NCBI GenBank assembly: GCA_003512585.1
Contig: DOQE01000086.1
Location: forward strand, 1-19,164
Origin: Bacillota bacterium
GTDB taxonomy: Bacteria > Bacillota_I > Bacilli_A > RFN20 > CAG-826
Length of the DNA stretch: 19,164 nt
Reading direction: 5' to 3'
Made by a program: the position numbers and the translations under genes
The notes under the pieces: generated by a model
What the model saw: only the letters and a program-made list of their open reading frames with translations
What the model was told of the DNA's origin: nothing
The model's database searches: none
In this document: positions 8,193-16,478 of the stretch, piece by piece
Position numbering within the stretch: the first letter of the stretch is position 1
Layout of the letters: each line of letters starts with the position of its first letter

Positions 8193-8999
8193 TTATTTAA
8201 ATAAAAGCCTTTTAAATTTAGCAGCAAATTTAGAAATGTGCTGAGAAATGGGTTTTTTATCAAGAAGGCAAAAATCCAAGTATTTAATCTTGAAATCATT
8301 TTGCTTTGAAAGAAAAAATACATTCACGAGCAATTCGCCCAAAAAACCATAAAGTCTAGCTTGATATGAATCATACTTGCCGATATCGGTTCTTTTTTCA
8401 ACTTCATCAAGGACATTAAATAGAAAAGAAGAATATTCCTCATATATTTTTCTAGACGTCACCACCATATTGCATAAACAAAAAGATTTGCTTTTTAATA
8501 ACTTATCAAAGGAAGGCAAATAAGCAGGATATAATTCCTTAACAACTTGATAAGTAATATCTAAATCCTTTTGATAATGGTTATGGCAATAATGCTCATA
8601 AACATTATGGATTCTTTTGCTTTTATCAAAATGCCATTCATAAATAACAAATCTATAAGGAAGGATAACATCATACTTACCCAAGATTTTTAGCAATTCC
8701 TTTCCTTTGTAGAAATGATATTTGAAAATCGATCTGAGCCTATGAAAAAAATAACGTCGATAATGGACAAGCCCAACATAATTACTATCAGAATGCTTGC
8801 TTATCCAATATTGGGCCGTGAGTTCGCAATAAGAAGGGTTCTTATAGGCAATGTTTGGTTCTTTTGAAGCATCATTGAAAGTAGAAACTAACGCCCCGTT
8901 TTTCCCCACTCCCATCAAGCAATAATAAGGATCATTGAAGCAATCTACTTTCTTATGGGAAATAACATACATTGTCAATTGTTTATCTAAGTTGTCCAT
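8193..8999 (-). CDS. DUF4422-family glycosyltransferase
   Basis: This is a predicted cytoplasmic glycosyltransferase of 268 residues from the DUF4422 family, common in capsule and exopolysaccharide loci. The family's N-terminal strand is MYVISHKKVD (10-19). The hallmark GLVHYRRYFF is at about 76-85. The C-terminal GFLGELL (218-224) matches the usual 'GFLSERLL' pattern. There is no signal peptide or membrane helix. The chosen start follows the stop codon of the upstream gene with no gap (TAA-ATG) and has a GGTGG about 7 nt before it. The Met at residue 10 is an alternative start and would match family length well, but it has no ribosome binding site. This is the last gene of the six-gene leftward glycan operon. 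Sugar specificity cannot be read. A terminator after it was not identified. Confidence 0.85.
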   Translation of the reverse strand: MDNLDKQLTMYVISHKKVDCFNDPYYCLMGVGKNGALVSTFNDASKEPNIAYKNPSYCELTAQYWISKHSDSNYVGLVHYRRYFFHRLRSIFKYHFYKGKELLKILGKYDVILPYRFVIYEWHFDKSKRIHNVYEHYCHNHYQKDLDITYQVVKELYPAYLPSFDKLLKSKSFCLCNMVVTSRKIYEEYSSFLFNVLDEVEKRTDIGKYDSYQARLYGFLGELLVNVFFLSKQNDFKIKYLDFCLLDKKPISQHISKFAAKFKRLLFK

Positions 9000-10106
9000 T
9001 TAAAACCACCCGAATATATCTTTATAAGGCAAAACGCCATGATACCCTTGCTTAACAATATAATAATAAGTTATAAAGGAAAACAATAATATGCATAACA
9101 AGGAGATTCCAACCTTAAAAGTTCCTTTTTTACTTTTATATATTAGATGGGGTATTAAAATCATTTGAAAAGTCACGAAAGGCAAATCTAACCTAGTTAC
9201 AAATTCGCTTGAAGGAATGACAAAAGACAAAATAGGGATAACGGTAGAAATAAGCTGAATCAAAAGCAATAAAAACGATACGTTATTCATCTTTATGTCT
9301 TTTCTTAAAACTAGATAAGAAATAATGAAAATTACCAAATTATATAAAATATAGCCCCATGTAGTTTCTTCATTTGTTAAATATGACATCAAAAAATATC
9401 TATAGGAAGTCGAAGACATAATCAAAATAAATAACCTTCCTAAAAAAGGGATAGATAAAGCAAGAATAAAGGAAAAAAACAAAAAGTGCTTTTTAACAAA
9501 TTTCATATGATAAATAAAATATACTAGAATAAATAAAAAACCGCTGTTATGGAATAAACCAGAAAGGATGATTAATAAGAAAAACTTAAGATGTTTATTA
9601 TCTTTTAAAGAGGAAAAAGAATAAAGGATAATCGAGGCAGCAACAGATTGCCTAATATTATTCATTTGGATAAAAAACACCATCGATAAAAAGAAAATAA
9701 GGATAGACATAATAGGGTTTTTCGAATATTTGTTTATAGAAAGAAAAACAAAAATTAGATAAATAAAAGAAGTGAAAAAGAAAAAAGGGGTTGGAGAAGA
9801 AGTAAATAAACCAGAAAACTTAATCAATAGATTAACAAATGGCTCCTTAAAACCTTCGCCGCCAGAAAGAATCGAATCTATTTCAGGAACATAAGTATAA
9901 AAATAGTCCGTCCCTATCCCATATCTAAACCCAGAGATCAATAAAAAAGGCAATAAAGGTAAAAGGCAAAGGAAATTAAATTTCCTATAAGTATCCCTAA
10001 TTTCAAGTTCACCCCTAGAAATTACTATTCTAGAAGAAGGGGTTTTTTCATAACAAAATAAAGCCAAACATAAAGAAGAAAGTAAGCCAATAATATAAAC
10101 AAGCAT
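9000..10106 (-). CDS. EpsG/Wzy-like polysaccharide polymerase, integral membrane protein
   Basis: A polytopic membrane protein of 368 residues with about ten hydrophobic helices, matching the EpsG family of exopolysaccharide polymerases. Family landmarks are RYGIGTDYFYTY (about 61-72) after the second hydrophobic segment, NNIRQSVAASI (149-159) and a conserved His in LFHNSGFLF (His186). These line up with the 'R.G.GTDY', 'N..RQ..A' and 'H.S' motifs of EpsG. The expected role is joining flipped repeat units into a chain on the outer face of the membrane, with the flippase encoded at 16479-18026. A purine-rich GAGAAGA precedes the start. It lies 26 nt after the GT32-like gene and directly abuts the DUF4422 gene. 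It could alternatively be an O-antigen ligase-like protein, but the motifs favour EpsG. Confidence 0.85.
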   Translation of the reverse strand: MLVYIIGLLSSLCLALFCYEKTPSSRIVISRGELEIRDTYRKFNFLCLLPLLPFLLISGFRYGIGTDYFYTYVPEIDSILSGGEGFKEPFVNLLIKFSGLFTSSPTPFFFFTSFIYLIFVFLSINKYSKNPIMSILIFFLSMVFFIQMNNIRQSVAASIILYSFSSLKDNKHLKFFLLIILSGLFHNSGFLFILVYFIYHMKFVKKHFLFFSFILALSIPFLGRLFILIMSSTSYRYFLMSYLTNEETTWGYILYNLVIFIISYLVLRKDIKMNNVSFLLLLIQLISTVIPILSFVIPSSEFVTRLDLPFVTFQMILIPHLIYKSKKGTFKVGISLLCILLFSFITYYYIVKQGYHGVLPYKDIFGWF

Positions 10107-10132
10107 AGCAAATCAATCTTCTCTTTCTTAAT

Positions 10133-10888
10133 TTATTTAATTTTCCTATCCCTTTTATAAATCTTATAGAACGGACTTTTCCTAACAGCCCTAAAATGAC
10201 CGATTTTTGAAATCGTTTTCCTGCCAAAAACCTTAATCAAAAAAGCCTTAAAAGGATCTGCTTTCCTATCATACCAAGAACCGGCGCAGTGATGCTCGCA
10301 ATACCCACCATTCCCATTTTTATCAAAGCAATAACGTTCTAAATAATCTTTTGGCAAAACCAAAATGTCTTTTGATTTAACTAATTGATATCTACCATTT
10401 AATTTAAAATCTTCAAAGTTATTCAAAAAGAAAGCGGTAACCCAATTATTAGAAACGGTAAAATCCTTTTTGCTTTCAAAATCAGAAAGAAGGACATCAA
10501 GCATCTTTTTTATTATAGGAGAATGCGGTTCCACTCCTATTACGGCCGTACCCAATAAAGAATCGAAAATATAACCAATGAACATATGATGATCCAAAAA
10601 AGGATAAAGAGGTTTAATCATCTCTACATCCGTATCCATATATATGCCGCCATATTCATACAAAACGGTAAGCCTAAAATAGTCACTTAAAAAACCAGGC
10701 TTATTTCTTTCAATGCAAGCCTTGACAAAGGAAGAATCACCTAAATAGGGGGCAAAATCTTTGTCAGTCCAAAGCCTAACTTCAAAATCAGGCATCAGCT
10801 TTTTATAGTTTTTAACATATGCTTCTTGATCTGCCGGCATTTTTTTATCACCTAGCCAACAGCAATGGATAATCTTAGGTATGCTCAT
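10133..10888 (-). CDS. GT32-like glycosyltransferase with DXD motif (capsular polysaccharide synthesis)
   Basis: A cytoplasmic glycosyltransferase of 251 residues of the 'sugar-binding region containing DXD motif' type (GT32/OCH1-like), frequent in capsule loci of Firmicutes. The N-terminus IPKIIHCCWLGD (3-14) is the family's opening strand. RNKPGFLSDYFRLTVLYEYG (61-80) is the conserved helix before the catalytic site. GGIYMDTDVEM holds the metal-binding Asp85-x-Asp87. The C-terminal HHCAGSW gives the usual second metal-ligand His. The start overlaps the stop of the upstream GT4 gene in an ATGA, with AAGGA upstream of it inside that gene, so the two are translationally coupled. The donor sugar is not known from sequence; UDP-sugars and GDP-mannose are both used in this family. 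Confidence 0.9.
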   Translation of the reverse strand: MSIPKIIHCCWLGDKKMPADQEAYVKNYKKLMPDFEVRLWTDKDFAPYLGDSSFVKACIERNKPGFLSDYFRLTVLYEYGGIYMDTDVEMIKPLYPFLDHHMFIGYIFDSLLGTAVIGVEPHSPIIKKMLDVLLSDFESKKDFTVSNNWVTAFFLNNFEDFKLNGRYQLVKSKDILVLPKDYLERYCFDKNGNGGYCEHHCAGSWYDRKADPFKAFLIKVFGRKTISKIGHFRAVRKSPFYKIYKRDRKIK

Positions 10889-11931
10889 AATTCTTCCTTG
10901 ATATTCTCTTCAATTATAGAAGAAGTCTTGGAGTAATTAAACTTCTTAAATAAAGCCTCGTCGGCATGAAAATCAATTCTTTTTAGATCCTTTATTTGAT
11001 TAGTCAAAGAAGCTGCATCACCGTCTTTAAAGAAATGAACTCCTTTTACCCCATCATAAAGTTCTTTAAAAACGGGAATATCAGAAATAATTGCTTCCGT
11101 ATTAAAAAACAAGGCTTCCAATGGAGGCATACCAAAGCCTTCATATCTAGAAGGAAGAATCAAGCAAGCGGAGCTAGATATCTCCTTAGCTACCTCTTCA
11201 TCTTCTAAATTGCCCAAGAAAGTCACCCTATCATTAGATGAAAGAACATCTAAACTTGATGAGGAAACCCTTAGGTTTGACTTATCCCCTGCTATATAGA
11301 GCTTATAATTGCTAGGCAATTGCAAAAAGGCATCGGCAAGGATATCAAGTCCTTTATGTGGCTTTAAATTGCCAACATAAAGCAACTTATTAAAATCCCT
11401 AGCAATTCTTAATGTTCCTTTTAATTCATAAAATTCTTTCTTAATTCCATTGGGGACAACTACTAATTTATTTCTATACTTTGGAAAATAAAAACAAATC
11501 CTAGACAAGGAAAAAGAAGAAACAGTAAAAACCTTCCTTGATTTTTTTAAGGCTCTTTTGATTAAAAACTTCTTAACGCTTCTATCAAAAAAGGAACTAG
11601 AAAGAGATTTTATATCCAATTGAGCGACATCGTGAACGCAAGAAAAAGTAGGAACGTGAATGGAAAACGGGACTATATAAAATGGGGTAAAGAAGGCATC
11701 GGCATTTTTATTTACTTCCTTAGCAAAAGATGGATTTAATAAAGAAGTTGAAGAAAAAGGGGACGATTCATCATAAATTGGGGTAAAGTCAACGCTTAAT
11801 TTATCCAAGCGCTCCTTTTTGCCTATTAAAAAAAGAGAAAACGTGGTTGTATCTATGTTTTCTAAAACACCTTTTAGGAATGAACCAATACCCGATAAGC
11901 CTAAATATCTAGCATCTATATATAATTTCAT
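10885..11931 (-). CDS. Glycosyltransferase family 4 protein, mannosyltransferase-like
   Basis: A GT-B fold retaining glycosyltransferase of 348 residues. It opens with MKLYIDARYLGLSGIGSFLK, the variant N-terminus of the WbaZ/MtfB-like GT4 group, which includes many O-antigen and capsule mannosyltransferases. HDVAQLD (100-106) lies at the end of the N-terminal domain. The C-terminal Rossmann domain begins about residue 180, with LLYVGNLKPHKGLDIL, and contains the EX7E motif in SRYEGFGMPPLEAL (Glu264, Glu272). No membrane helix is seen. It follows the previous GT4 gene after one base and overlaps the GT32-like gene by 4 nt. With a GDP-mannose synthase in the same operon, a mannosyltransferase role is a reasonable inference but not proven. 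Confidence 0.9.
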   Translation of the reverse strand: MKLYIDARYLGLSGIGSFLKGVLENIDTTTFSLFLIGKKERLDKLSVDFTPIYDESSPFSSTSLLNPSFAKEVNKNADAFFTPFYIVPFSIHVPTFSCVHDVAQLDIKSLSSSFFDRSVKKFLIKRALKKSRKVFTVSSFSLSRICFYFPKYRNKLVVVPNGIKKEFYELKGTLRIARDFNKLLYVGNLKPHKGLDILADAFLQLPSNYKLYIAGDKSNLRVSSSSLDVLSSNDRVTFLGNLEDEEVAKEISSSACLILPSRYEGFGMPPLEALFFNTEAIISDIPVFKELYDGVKGVHFFKDGDAASLTNQIKDLKRIDFHADEALFKKFNYSKTSSIIEENIKEEL

Positions 11932-11932
11932 A

Positions 11933-13069
11933 TCATTTTAAAGAGGCAAAAGCATCAAGGATTTTTTTCTCAAATGTCTCTTTTTGAAAATAGTTCAAAG
12001 CGCGTTGCCTAGCTCCTTTGCTTAAACGTTGATATAAGTCCATATCATGCATCAATAGATTCAAATTATTCGCATATTCTTTTGAATCTAAATTAGAGGT
12101 TTCTAATCCGGATACATTGTTTAATGAGACAAAATTGACACCCGACCCCTTTATTTTAAAAGTAACGGCAGGTTTTCCAAAATATAAAGCTTCGGCTAAA
12201 GAAATCCCGAAAGCTTCATTTCTAGAAATGGAGGGGAAAGCAAAAATATCACAAGCATTTAAATATGAATTTATTTGATCATCACTTAAAACACCCATGA
12301 AACTAATATTCTTAAAATCCTTTGCTTGTTGCTTTAACTCATTTGTCAATTTGCCTTTGCCTGCAATTAAAATAACGCATTCGTCTTGGTTTAAATACTT
12401 ATCGGCATCAATTAAATAAGTTAAACCCTTATATTTAACGTGCCTTCCATAAAAGAAAATTATCTTCTTGTTTTCAAATTGCTTTTTTATTTTTTCGCTT
12501 TCTTCAATTTGATTGGGGGTAAGGGTAGTCCTAAAATCACCTACTCTAAGGGGGATAATGTCAATCTTGCCTTTATAATCAGGCAAAAAGGAGGTGTCTT
12601 TTAAATAATTTGGAGAAGTAGCAACTACTAAATCAGCTATCTTTAAAAGCTTTTTGGTTTGAGGCACGAATAAAGATCTTAATATCTTTTGCTTAACAAT
12701 ATCCATGTGCCAAAACAAAAGAAACTTACCTTTGAATTTATATTTTTCCAGGCATCTAAGCAAAAAGGCGGCACTATAGGGATTAGGATAATCAAAATGA
12801 ATGATATCGGGTTTAAAGGTTTTAAAAATATTATCAAGCAACTTCCCATAGTCTTTTGATAATGGCTGACTAGCAACTACTTTAAAAACACTGGCCCTTA
12901 TAACCTTTATGCCGTCAACTTCTTCCTCAATGGTTTCATTTTTATCGTTAAAGGCCAAGACCATTTGTTCATACTTCCCATTAAGGGCTTTACAAACATC
13001 GTGACAAACCGTTTCTATCCCTCCAATATAAGGGGGGTATCTTTTTGTTATATGCAATACTTTAATCAT
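11933..13069 (-). CDS. Glycosyltransferase family 4 protein
   Basis: A GT-B fold retaining glycosyltransferase of 378 residues. The N-terminus IKVLHITKRYPPYIGGIETV is the classic GT4 opening with the acceptor-side glycine loop (YIGGIE). The C-terminal domain starts around residue 200 with IIFFYGRHVKYKGLTYLI, where the Arg and Lys contact the donor phosphates. The EX7E pair is in NEAFGISLAE (Glu285 and Glu293). No signal peptide or membrane segment is present, so it acts on the cytoplasmic side of the membrane. Its start lies 8 nt inside the 3' end of manC, so it is probably translated by coupling, and its TGA stop is one base from the start of the second GT4 gene. The acceptor and linkage are unknown. 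Confidence 0.92.
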   Translation of the reverse strand: MIKVLHITKRYPPYIGGIETVCHDVCKALNGKYEQMVLAFNDKNETIEEEVDGIKVIRASVFKVVASQPLSKDYGKLLDNIFKTFKPDIIHFDYPNPYSAAFLLRCLEKYKFKGKFLLFWHMDIVKQKILRSLFVPQTKKLLKIADLVVATSPNYLKDTSFLPDYKGKIDIIPLRVGDFRTTLTPNQIEESEKIKKQFENKKIIFFYGRHVKYKGLTYLIDADKYLNQDECVILIAGKGKLTNELKQQAKDFKNISFMGVLSDDQINSYLNACDIFAFPSISRNEAFGISLAEALYFGKPAVTFKIKGSGVNFVSLNNVSGLETSNLDSKEYANNLNLLMHDMDLYQRLSKGARQRALNYFQKETFEKKILDAFASLK

Positions 13070-14132
13070 CTTCTTTATCGTGGGTTTTTTCTATTAACGT
13101 TTTCAAATCCTGGACTCTATCTTTTTTGCAAATCAAAGTCTTGTTTTTAGAAACGACAATGACCATATTATCAACTCCAAGCAAACAAATTTCATCATGC
13201 GGGTCTTCCGAAATCAAAATATTGTTATGGGAATCAATTTTGAAAAACTTATTCTTAACACAAATGTTGCCATCGCTATCGGAAGGATAAAGCTCATCGA
13301 AAGCCGAATAAGAGCCGACATCGTTCCAGCCAAAAGAAGAAGGTATGACCACAATATTGTTTGCTTTTTCCATTATGGCATAGTCAATCGAGATTTTATC
13401 AAAAAGGTCAAAGAGTTTGGAAACCTTAGAATGAAGCAAAAGCATACCTGGGGTCTTTTTTATTGAAGAAGAAATCATTTCCATGACATCGAAATGACTC
13501 CTTGAATATTTTTTAAAGGCCTCTAGCAAAACAGAATACTTAAAAACAAGCATGCCAGAATTCCATAGATATTCTTTTGAATCAAAATATTTTTTTGCAG
13601 TCTCTAAATCCGGTTTTTCCTTAAAGCCAAGGCTAATAGATGGGATATTTAATTTGTAATTTGGGCAAAAAATGTAACCATAGGCCGTTTCTACTTTTGT
13701 AGGAATTAAACCTATCGTCACTATATTTCCTTTTTTAGCTTCACTTTCCGCTATTTTTAAAGTCGAAGCAAAAGCATTTTCGTCTTTTATGATATGGTCA
13801 GAATCAACAACCGCTATAGTAGAATCCTCAAAATATTTATTAATAAGCAAACAACCATATCCAATCGCTGCTGCCGTATCTTTTCTAGATGGTTCAATGA
13901 TTATTCTATCAGGCTTTAATTCAGGCATGATATGCCTTAATTCCTTGACTTGTTTTTCATTGACAGAAACAAAAATTCGCTCGGAAGGCATAAGAAGAAG
14001 CAAACGTTCATAGGCTTTCCTAACAAGTGGTTTATCATCAAATATAGATAAGAATTGTTTTGGGTGTTCCGGAGTTGAGAGTGGCCAGAATCTTTCCCCG
14101 CTCCCGCCTGCCATTATTAGTCCTGCTAACAT
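13062..14132 (-). CDS. manC: Mannose-1-phosphate guanylyltransferase (GDP-mannose pyrophosphorylase)
   Basis: ManC makes GDP-mannose from mannose 1-phosphate and GTP in the cytoplasm, the donor for mannosyltransferases. Its signature GGSGERFWPLS (9-19) with PKQF (24-27) is intact. Further family motifs are VDSDHII (nucleotide/metal site), FKEKPD, WNSGMLVFK, IDYAIMEKA and WNDVGSYSAF. At 356 residues it is the short, single-domain form, without the C-terminal cupin phosphomannose isomerase domain of bifunctional enzymes. No manA or manB is in the window. The ATG at 14132 is kept over Met7 because the first beta strand (LAGLIMAGG) is needed for the fold, even though only Met7 has an AGGA in front. 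It is the first gene of the leftward operon and has its own promoter with the +1 next to the start codon. Confidence 0.95.
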   Translation of the reverse strand: MLAGLIMAGGSGERFWPLSTPEHPKQFLSIFDDKPLVRKAYERLLLLMPSERIFVSVNEKQVKELRHIMPELKPDRIIIEPSRKDTAAAIGYGCLLINKYFEDSTIAVVDSDHIIKDENAFASTLKIAESEAKKGNIVTIGLIPTKVETAYGYIFCPNYKLNIPSISLGFKEKPDLETAKKYFDSKEYLWNSGMLVFKYSVLLEAFKKYSRSHFDVMEMISSSIKKTPGMLLLHSKVSKLFDLFDKISIDYAIMEKANNIVVIPSSFGWNDVGSYSAFDELYPSDSDGNICVKNKFFKIDSHNNILISEDPHDEICLLGVDNMVIVVSKNKTLICKKDRVQDLKTLIEKTHDKEDD

Positions 14133-14139
14133 GGTTTAT

Positions 14140-14168
14140 ATAATACATTTTAAAACGACAAAGAACAA
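14140..14168 (-). promoter_or_regulatory. Promoter of manC and the leftward glycan operon
   Basis: On the minus strand a -35 TTGTTC (14168-14163), a 17-bp spacer and a -10 TATTAT (14145-14140) are followed by ATAAACC and the ATG of manC. The predicted +1 is at about 14133, one base before the start codon, so the mRNA would be essentially leaderless. Confidence 0.7.
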
Positions 14169-14251
14169 GAAAAGCGAAGATATATAGCCTTATTATCTAG
14201 AAAATTTAGACTAAACTTATCAAAAGAAAACTAGACTCTTTTAAGCTCAAT

Positions 14252-14280
14252 TTGCAATATGGACATCAAGCAAGGATAAT
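14252..14280 (+). promoter_or_regulatory. Promoter of the GT80-like lipoprotein gene
   Basis: A -35 TTGCAA (14252-14257), a 17-bp spacer and a -10 GATAAT (14275-14280) give a predicted +1 near 14287 and a leader of about 31 nt that includes the ribosome binding site AAAGAGG (305-311 of 14xxx). It points away from the manC promoter; about 80 bp separate the two. Confidence 0.65.
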
Positions 14281-14317
14281 ATCAGCTAGTATTAAGAAAA
14301 AAAGAAAGAGGCTAAAT

Positions 14318-16417
14318 ATGAGAAAAAAACTAATGTGCTTATCGATTTTATCTATGGCTTTAACTACTTTGTTTAGTTGTTCTAGTAATGATGAAAACAT
14401 TTCTTTTCTTTCTGGGTTAGGAGGCCCAAGTTCTTCAATAGGGATTAATGGGGACACTTATTTAGATAAGGAATCTTTTGATTTATACAAGAAGGAAAAC
14501 GATTCTTGGATTAGAGTAGGCAACATAAAAGGAAGCGATCCAAACAAAGTTGATACTAGCCTCTCCGCCTACGAGCTATATTGTAAATATCATAAAGCTT
14601 ATAAAGGAAGCGACGAAGAATGGAAAAACGCTTTATCTAATGGAGAATTAGAAGCTTCTTATAACAAAAAATATAATATTATCTTTACCTTGGCTACCAT
14701 CCCGCCAGTTTTAAGCGCCCTTGATTCAATTAGAAACGGCAATGAAACTTATGCCTTTATTGAAAGAGGAAAAACATATAACGGTATTGATCAAATTAAT
14801 AATTGGCATAACATTGGCTTCAACACCAATAGCAATAATTCCAGCGGTTTTACTGTCGAAAACTACAACTTAGTAAAGTCGACCATTCAAGAATTAAACG
14901 TTTTTGGAAATGAACATTTTTCTCTTTATGTTCAAGACGGGACGGCTTTATATGGGGCTAGTCTAGCTAGCAATGCGCAATTGAACAGCAATCAATTCGA
15001 CATCATCATGATCGAAGATGGGATAGGCGCTTATAATTCATTTAAAAATGATGTTATAGGCAAAAGGATTTGCAATGCTAATAAAGATGAAATTTATCAA
15101 AATTATGTAGACCAAGTTGACTTGGTTTCTAAAGAAGTAAAAGCAATCTTCTCTAATAAAAATAGCGAATTCACTAGTTACTACAATATTGAAAAAGCCT
15201 TTTATTTAGCATCCCTAGACAATTTCCATTATTGGTTCCAAGATAAAACCCAAATAGAAGATATTTTAAATAAAACGGTAATAGACGGAACATATACCAA
15301 ACTATTTGATGTCATGGGCATAGATAAAGGAGGCCATGAAGAAGGCAAAGATTATAAGGCCAATCTAAAATTTGAAAGCATTTCCCACGCAGTGGCCTCG
15401 CTAGAAGAAAGCAAAAAAGAAAATTATCTACGCTTAATGTATGGCTCTTATTATGAAGACACCTATAAAGCCTTAACTAGAACAACTTTAATTGACTCTA
15501 CTCCTGTATCGGCTCATAAATTGGTCTATATAGGAACTAGATTTATGTCTTTCCCAACCTTTGCTAGCGATCCAAATTATGGAATTGGAGGAGTTACCAA
15601 AGTTGACGAAATCCCTTCCTCTTATTCTATTTTAAACGATAAATATAAAACTCCTTTCCTATTTGAAAACGAAAATGACTATATTATTTTCTTAAATACA
15701 GTCGAAAACGAAGAAAATTACGACAAAGCACCAAATCAGGAAGAAAAAGATTTGGTAAAGGTCGCCTCCTTTAATCAATACATCAACTACATGTTCGCTT
15801 TAAAATATGCGAAAAAGATGTATGGGGATGATTATGATTTAATAATTAAAGGCCACCCATCCGAAGTAATGGGCTCGTATTTAAACTGGTCTAGACATTA
15901 TGAAGTAACCACTTCAAATCAAAATAAATTCAATTACGACAAATTAATCGACCAGTTGATGATTAATTTCCATTCAATCGATTCGGTAGGAAAACATATC
16001 GGCAGCGTTCCTTATGGTACGGCAGCCGAGAATCTAGCCTATTTAGGCGCGGATATATCAATCTGTGGTTTGCCTTCTTCTACTTATACCGGCTATGACA
16101 CCTCCGTCCCCGTCATTTATGTTATGAGTCAAACAAACGGAAATATTTCTAGCGATGGAAATCTATCCAGTAGATATGAAAATGGCTCTTTGACCCATAA
16201 TTCTTTAAAGGGAGAAAAAACGACTACTTCTTATATAAATATTGGAAACCTATATAAGAATTTATCTTCTTATTATCAAAAAATAGGCAATGCCAATCTA
16301 GCAAAAACATACAATTCCCTTTTCTTGAATTGGCTAATTGCCAACTTCGAAGAAGTAACTTCTTACAATGTTTCTTCTTATTCCATAAACGATCAAGGTT
16401 TCCTTGTCAGCAAATAG
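14318..16417 (+). CDS. Surface lipoprotein with a GT80-like (sialyltransferase-type GT-B) body
   Basis: This protein has 699 residues from the ATG at 14318, which is preceded by AAAGAGG. The frame opens upstream to 14252, but that part is Lys/Arg-rich and lies in the promoter. A signal peptide ends in LFSC with Cys21 lipidated. Residues 42-110 are a small module with GINGDTYLD and SAYELYCKYHKAYKGSDEEW, known from many Bacilli surface and collagen-like proteins. From 118 onward the order of motifs follows GT80 sialyltransferases such as Pasteurella PM0188. An IIFTLATIPPVLSALD opening is followed by IMIEDGIGAY (231-239, matching the LYDDGS loop with the catalytic Asp). KLVYIGTRF (401-409) opens the second domain, then come LIIKGHPSE (509-516, matching FKGHP with its donor-binding His) and CGLPSSTY (583-590, matching the VASSLY pair of Ser). 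The fold assignment is inference from motifs; enzymatic activity outside the cell is unproven. Confidence 0.75.
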   Translation: MRKKLMCLSILSMALTTLFSCSSNDENISFLSGLGGPSSSIGINGDTYLDKESFDLYKKENDSWIRVGNIKGSDPNKVDTSLSAYELYCKYHKAYKGSDEEWKNALSNGELEASYNKKYNIIFTLATIPPVLSALDSIRNGNETYAFIERGKTYNGIDQINNWHNIGFNTNSNNSSGFTVENYNLVKSTIQELNVFGNEHFSLYVQDGTALYGASLASNAQLNSNQFDIIMIEDGIGAYNSFKNDVIGKRICNANKDEIYQNYVDQVDLVSKEVKAIFSNKNSEFTSYYNIEKAFYLASLDNFHYWFQDKTQIEDILNKTVIDGTYTKLFDVMGIDKGGHEEGKDYKANLKFESISHAVASLEESKKENYLRLMYGSYYEDTYKALTRTTLIDSTPVSAHKLVYIGTRFMSFPTFASDPNYGIGGVTKVDEIPSSYSILNDKYKTPFLFENENDYIIFLNTVENEENYDKAPNQEEKDLVKVASFNQYINYMFALKYAKKMYGDDYDLIIKGHPSEVMGSYLNWSRHYEVTTSNQNKFNYDKLIDQLMINFHSIDSVGKHIGSVPYGTAAENLAYLGADISICGLPSSTYTGYDTSVPVIYVMSQTNGNISSDGNLSSRYENGSLTHNSLKGEKTTTSYINIGNLYKNLSSYYQKIGNANLAKTYNSLFLNWLIANFEEVTSYNVSSYSINDQGFLVSK

Positions 16418-16438
16418 AGCCACCATTCTTCCTTGTTT

Positions 16439-16467
16439 TTGCAAAAGGGGCATTAAGGTAGTATAGT
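16439..16467 (+). promoter_or_regulatory. Promoter of the flippase gene
   Basis: A -35 TTGCAA (16439-16444), a 17-bp spacer and a -10 TATAGT (16462-16467) give a predicted +1 near 16474, only about 5 nt before the ATG at 16479. The -35 hexamer is the same as that of the lipoprotein promoter at 14252. There is no ribosome binding site. Confidence 0.6.
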
Positions 16468-16478
16468 TTCATCTATTT

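Noticed and set aside
8167..8215. A bidirectional terminator between recN and the glycan operon
   Set aside because: The palindrome ttatttaaataa has no loop and no T run on either side; the aaattt pair nearby is only 6 bp of A:T inside coding sequence.
11933..11935. TGA codons as possible Trp codons (Mycoplasma code)
   Set aside because: TGA ends the GT4 genes at family-normal length and in coupled stop/start overlaps; Trp residues elsewhere use TGG.
13789..14013. Open frames antisense to manC, recN, the flippase and the GT4 genes (60-120 codons)
   Set aside because: They are reverse readings of well-supported genes, without ribosome binding sites or recognisable domains.
14252..14317. Upstream in-frame start for the GT80-like lipoprotein (22 more codons)
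   Set aside because: The extra residues are Lys/Arg-rich, would spoil the signal peptide, and overlap the -35/-10 promoter; AAAGAGG precedes the ATG at 14318.
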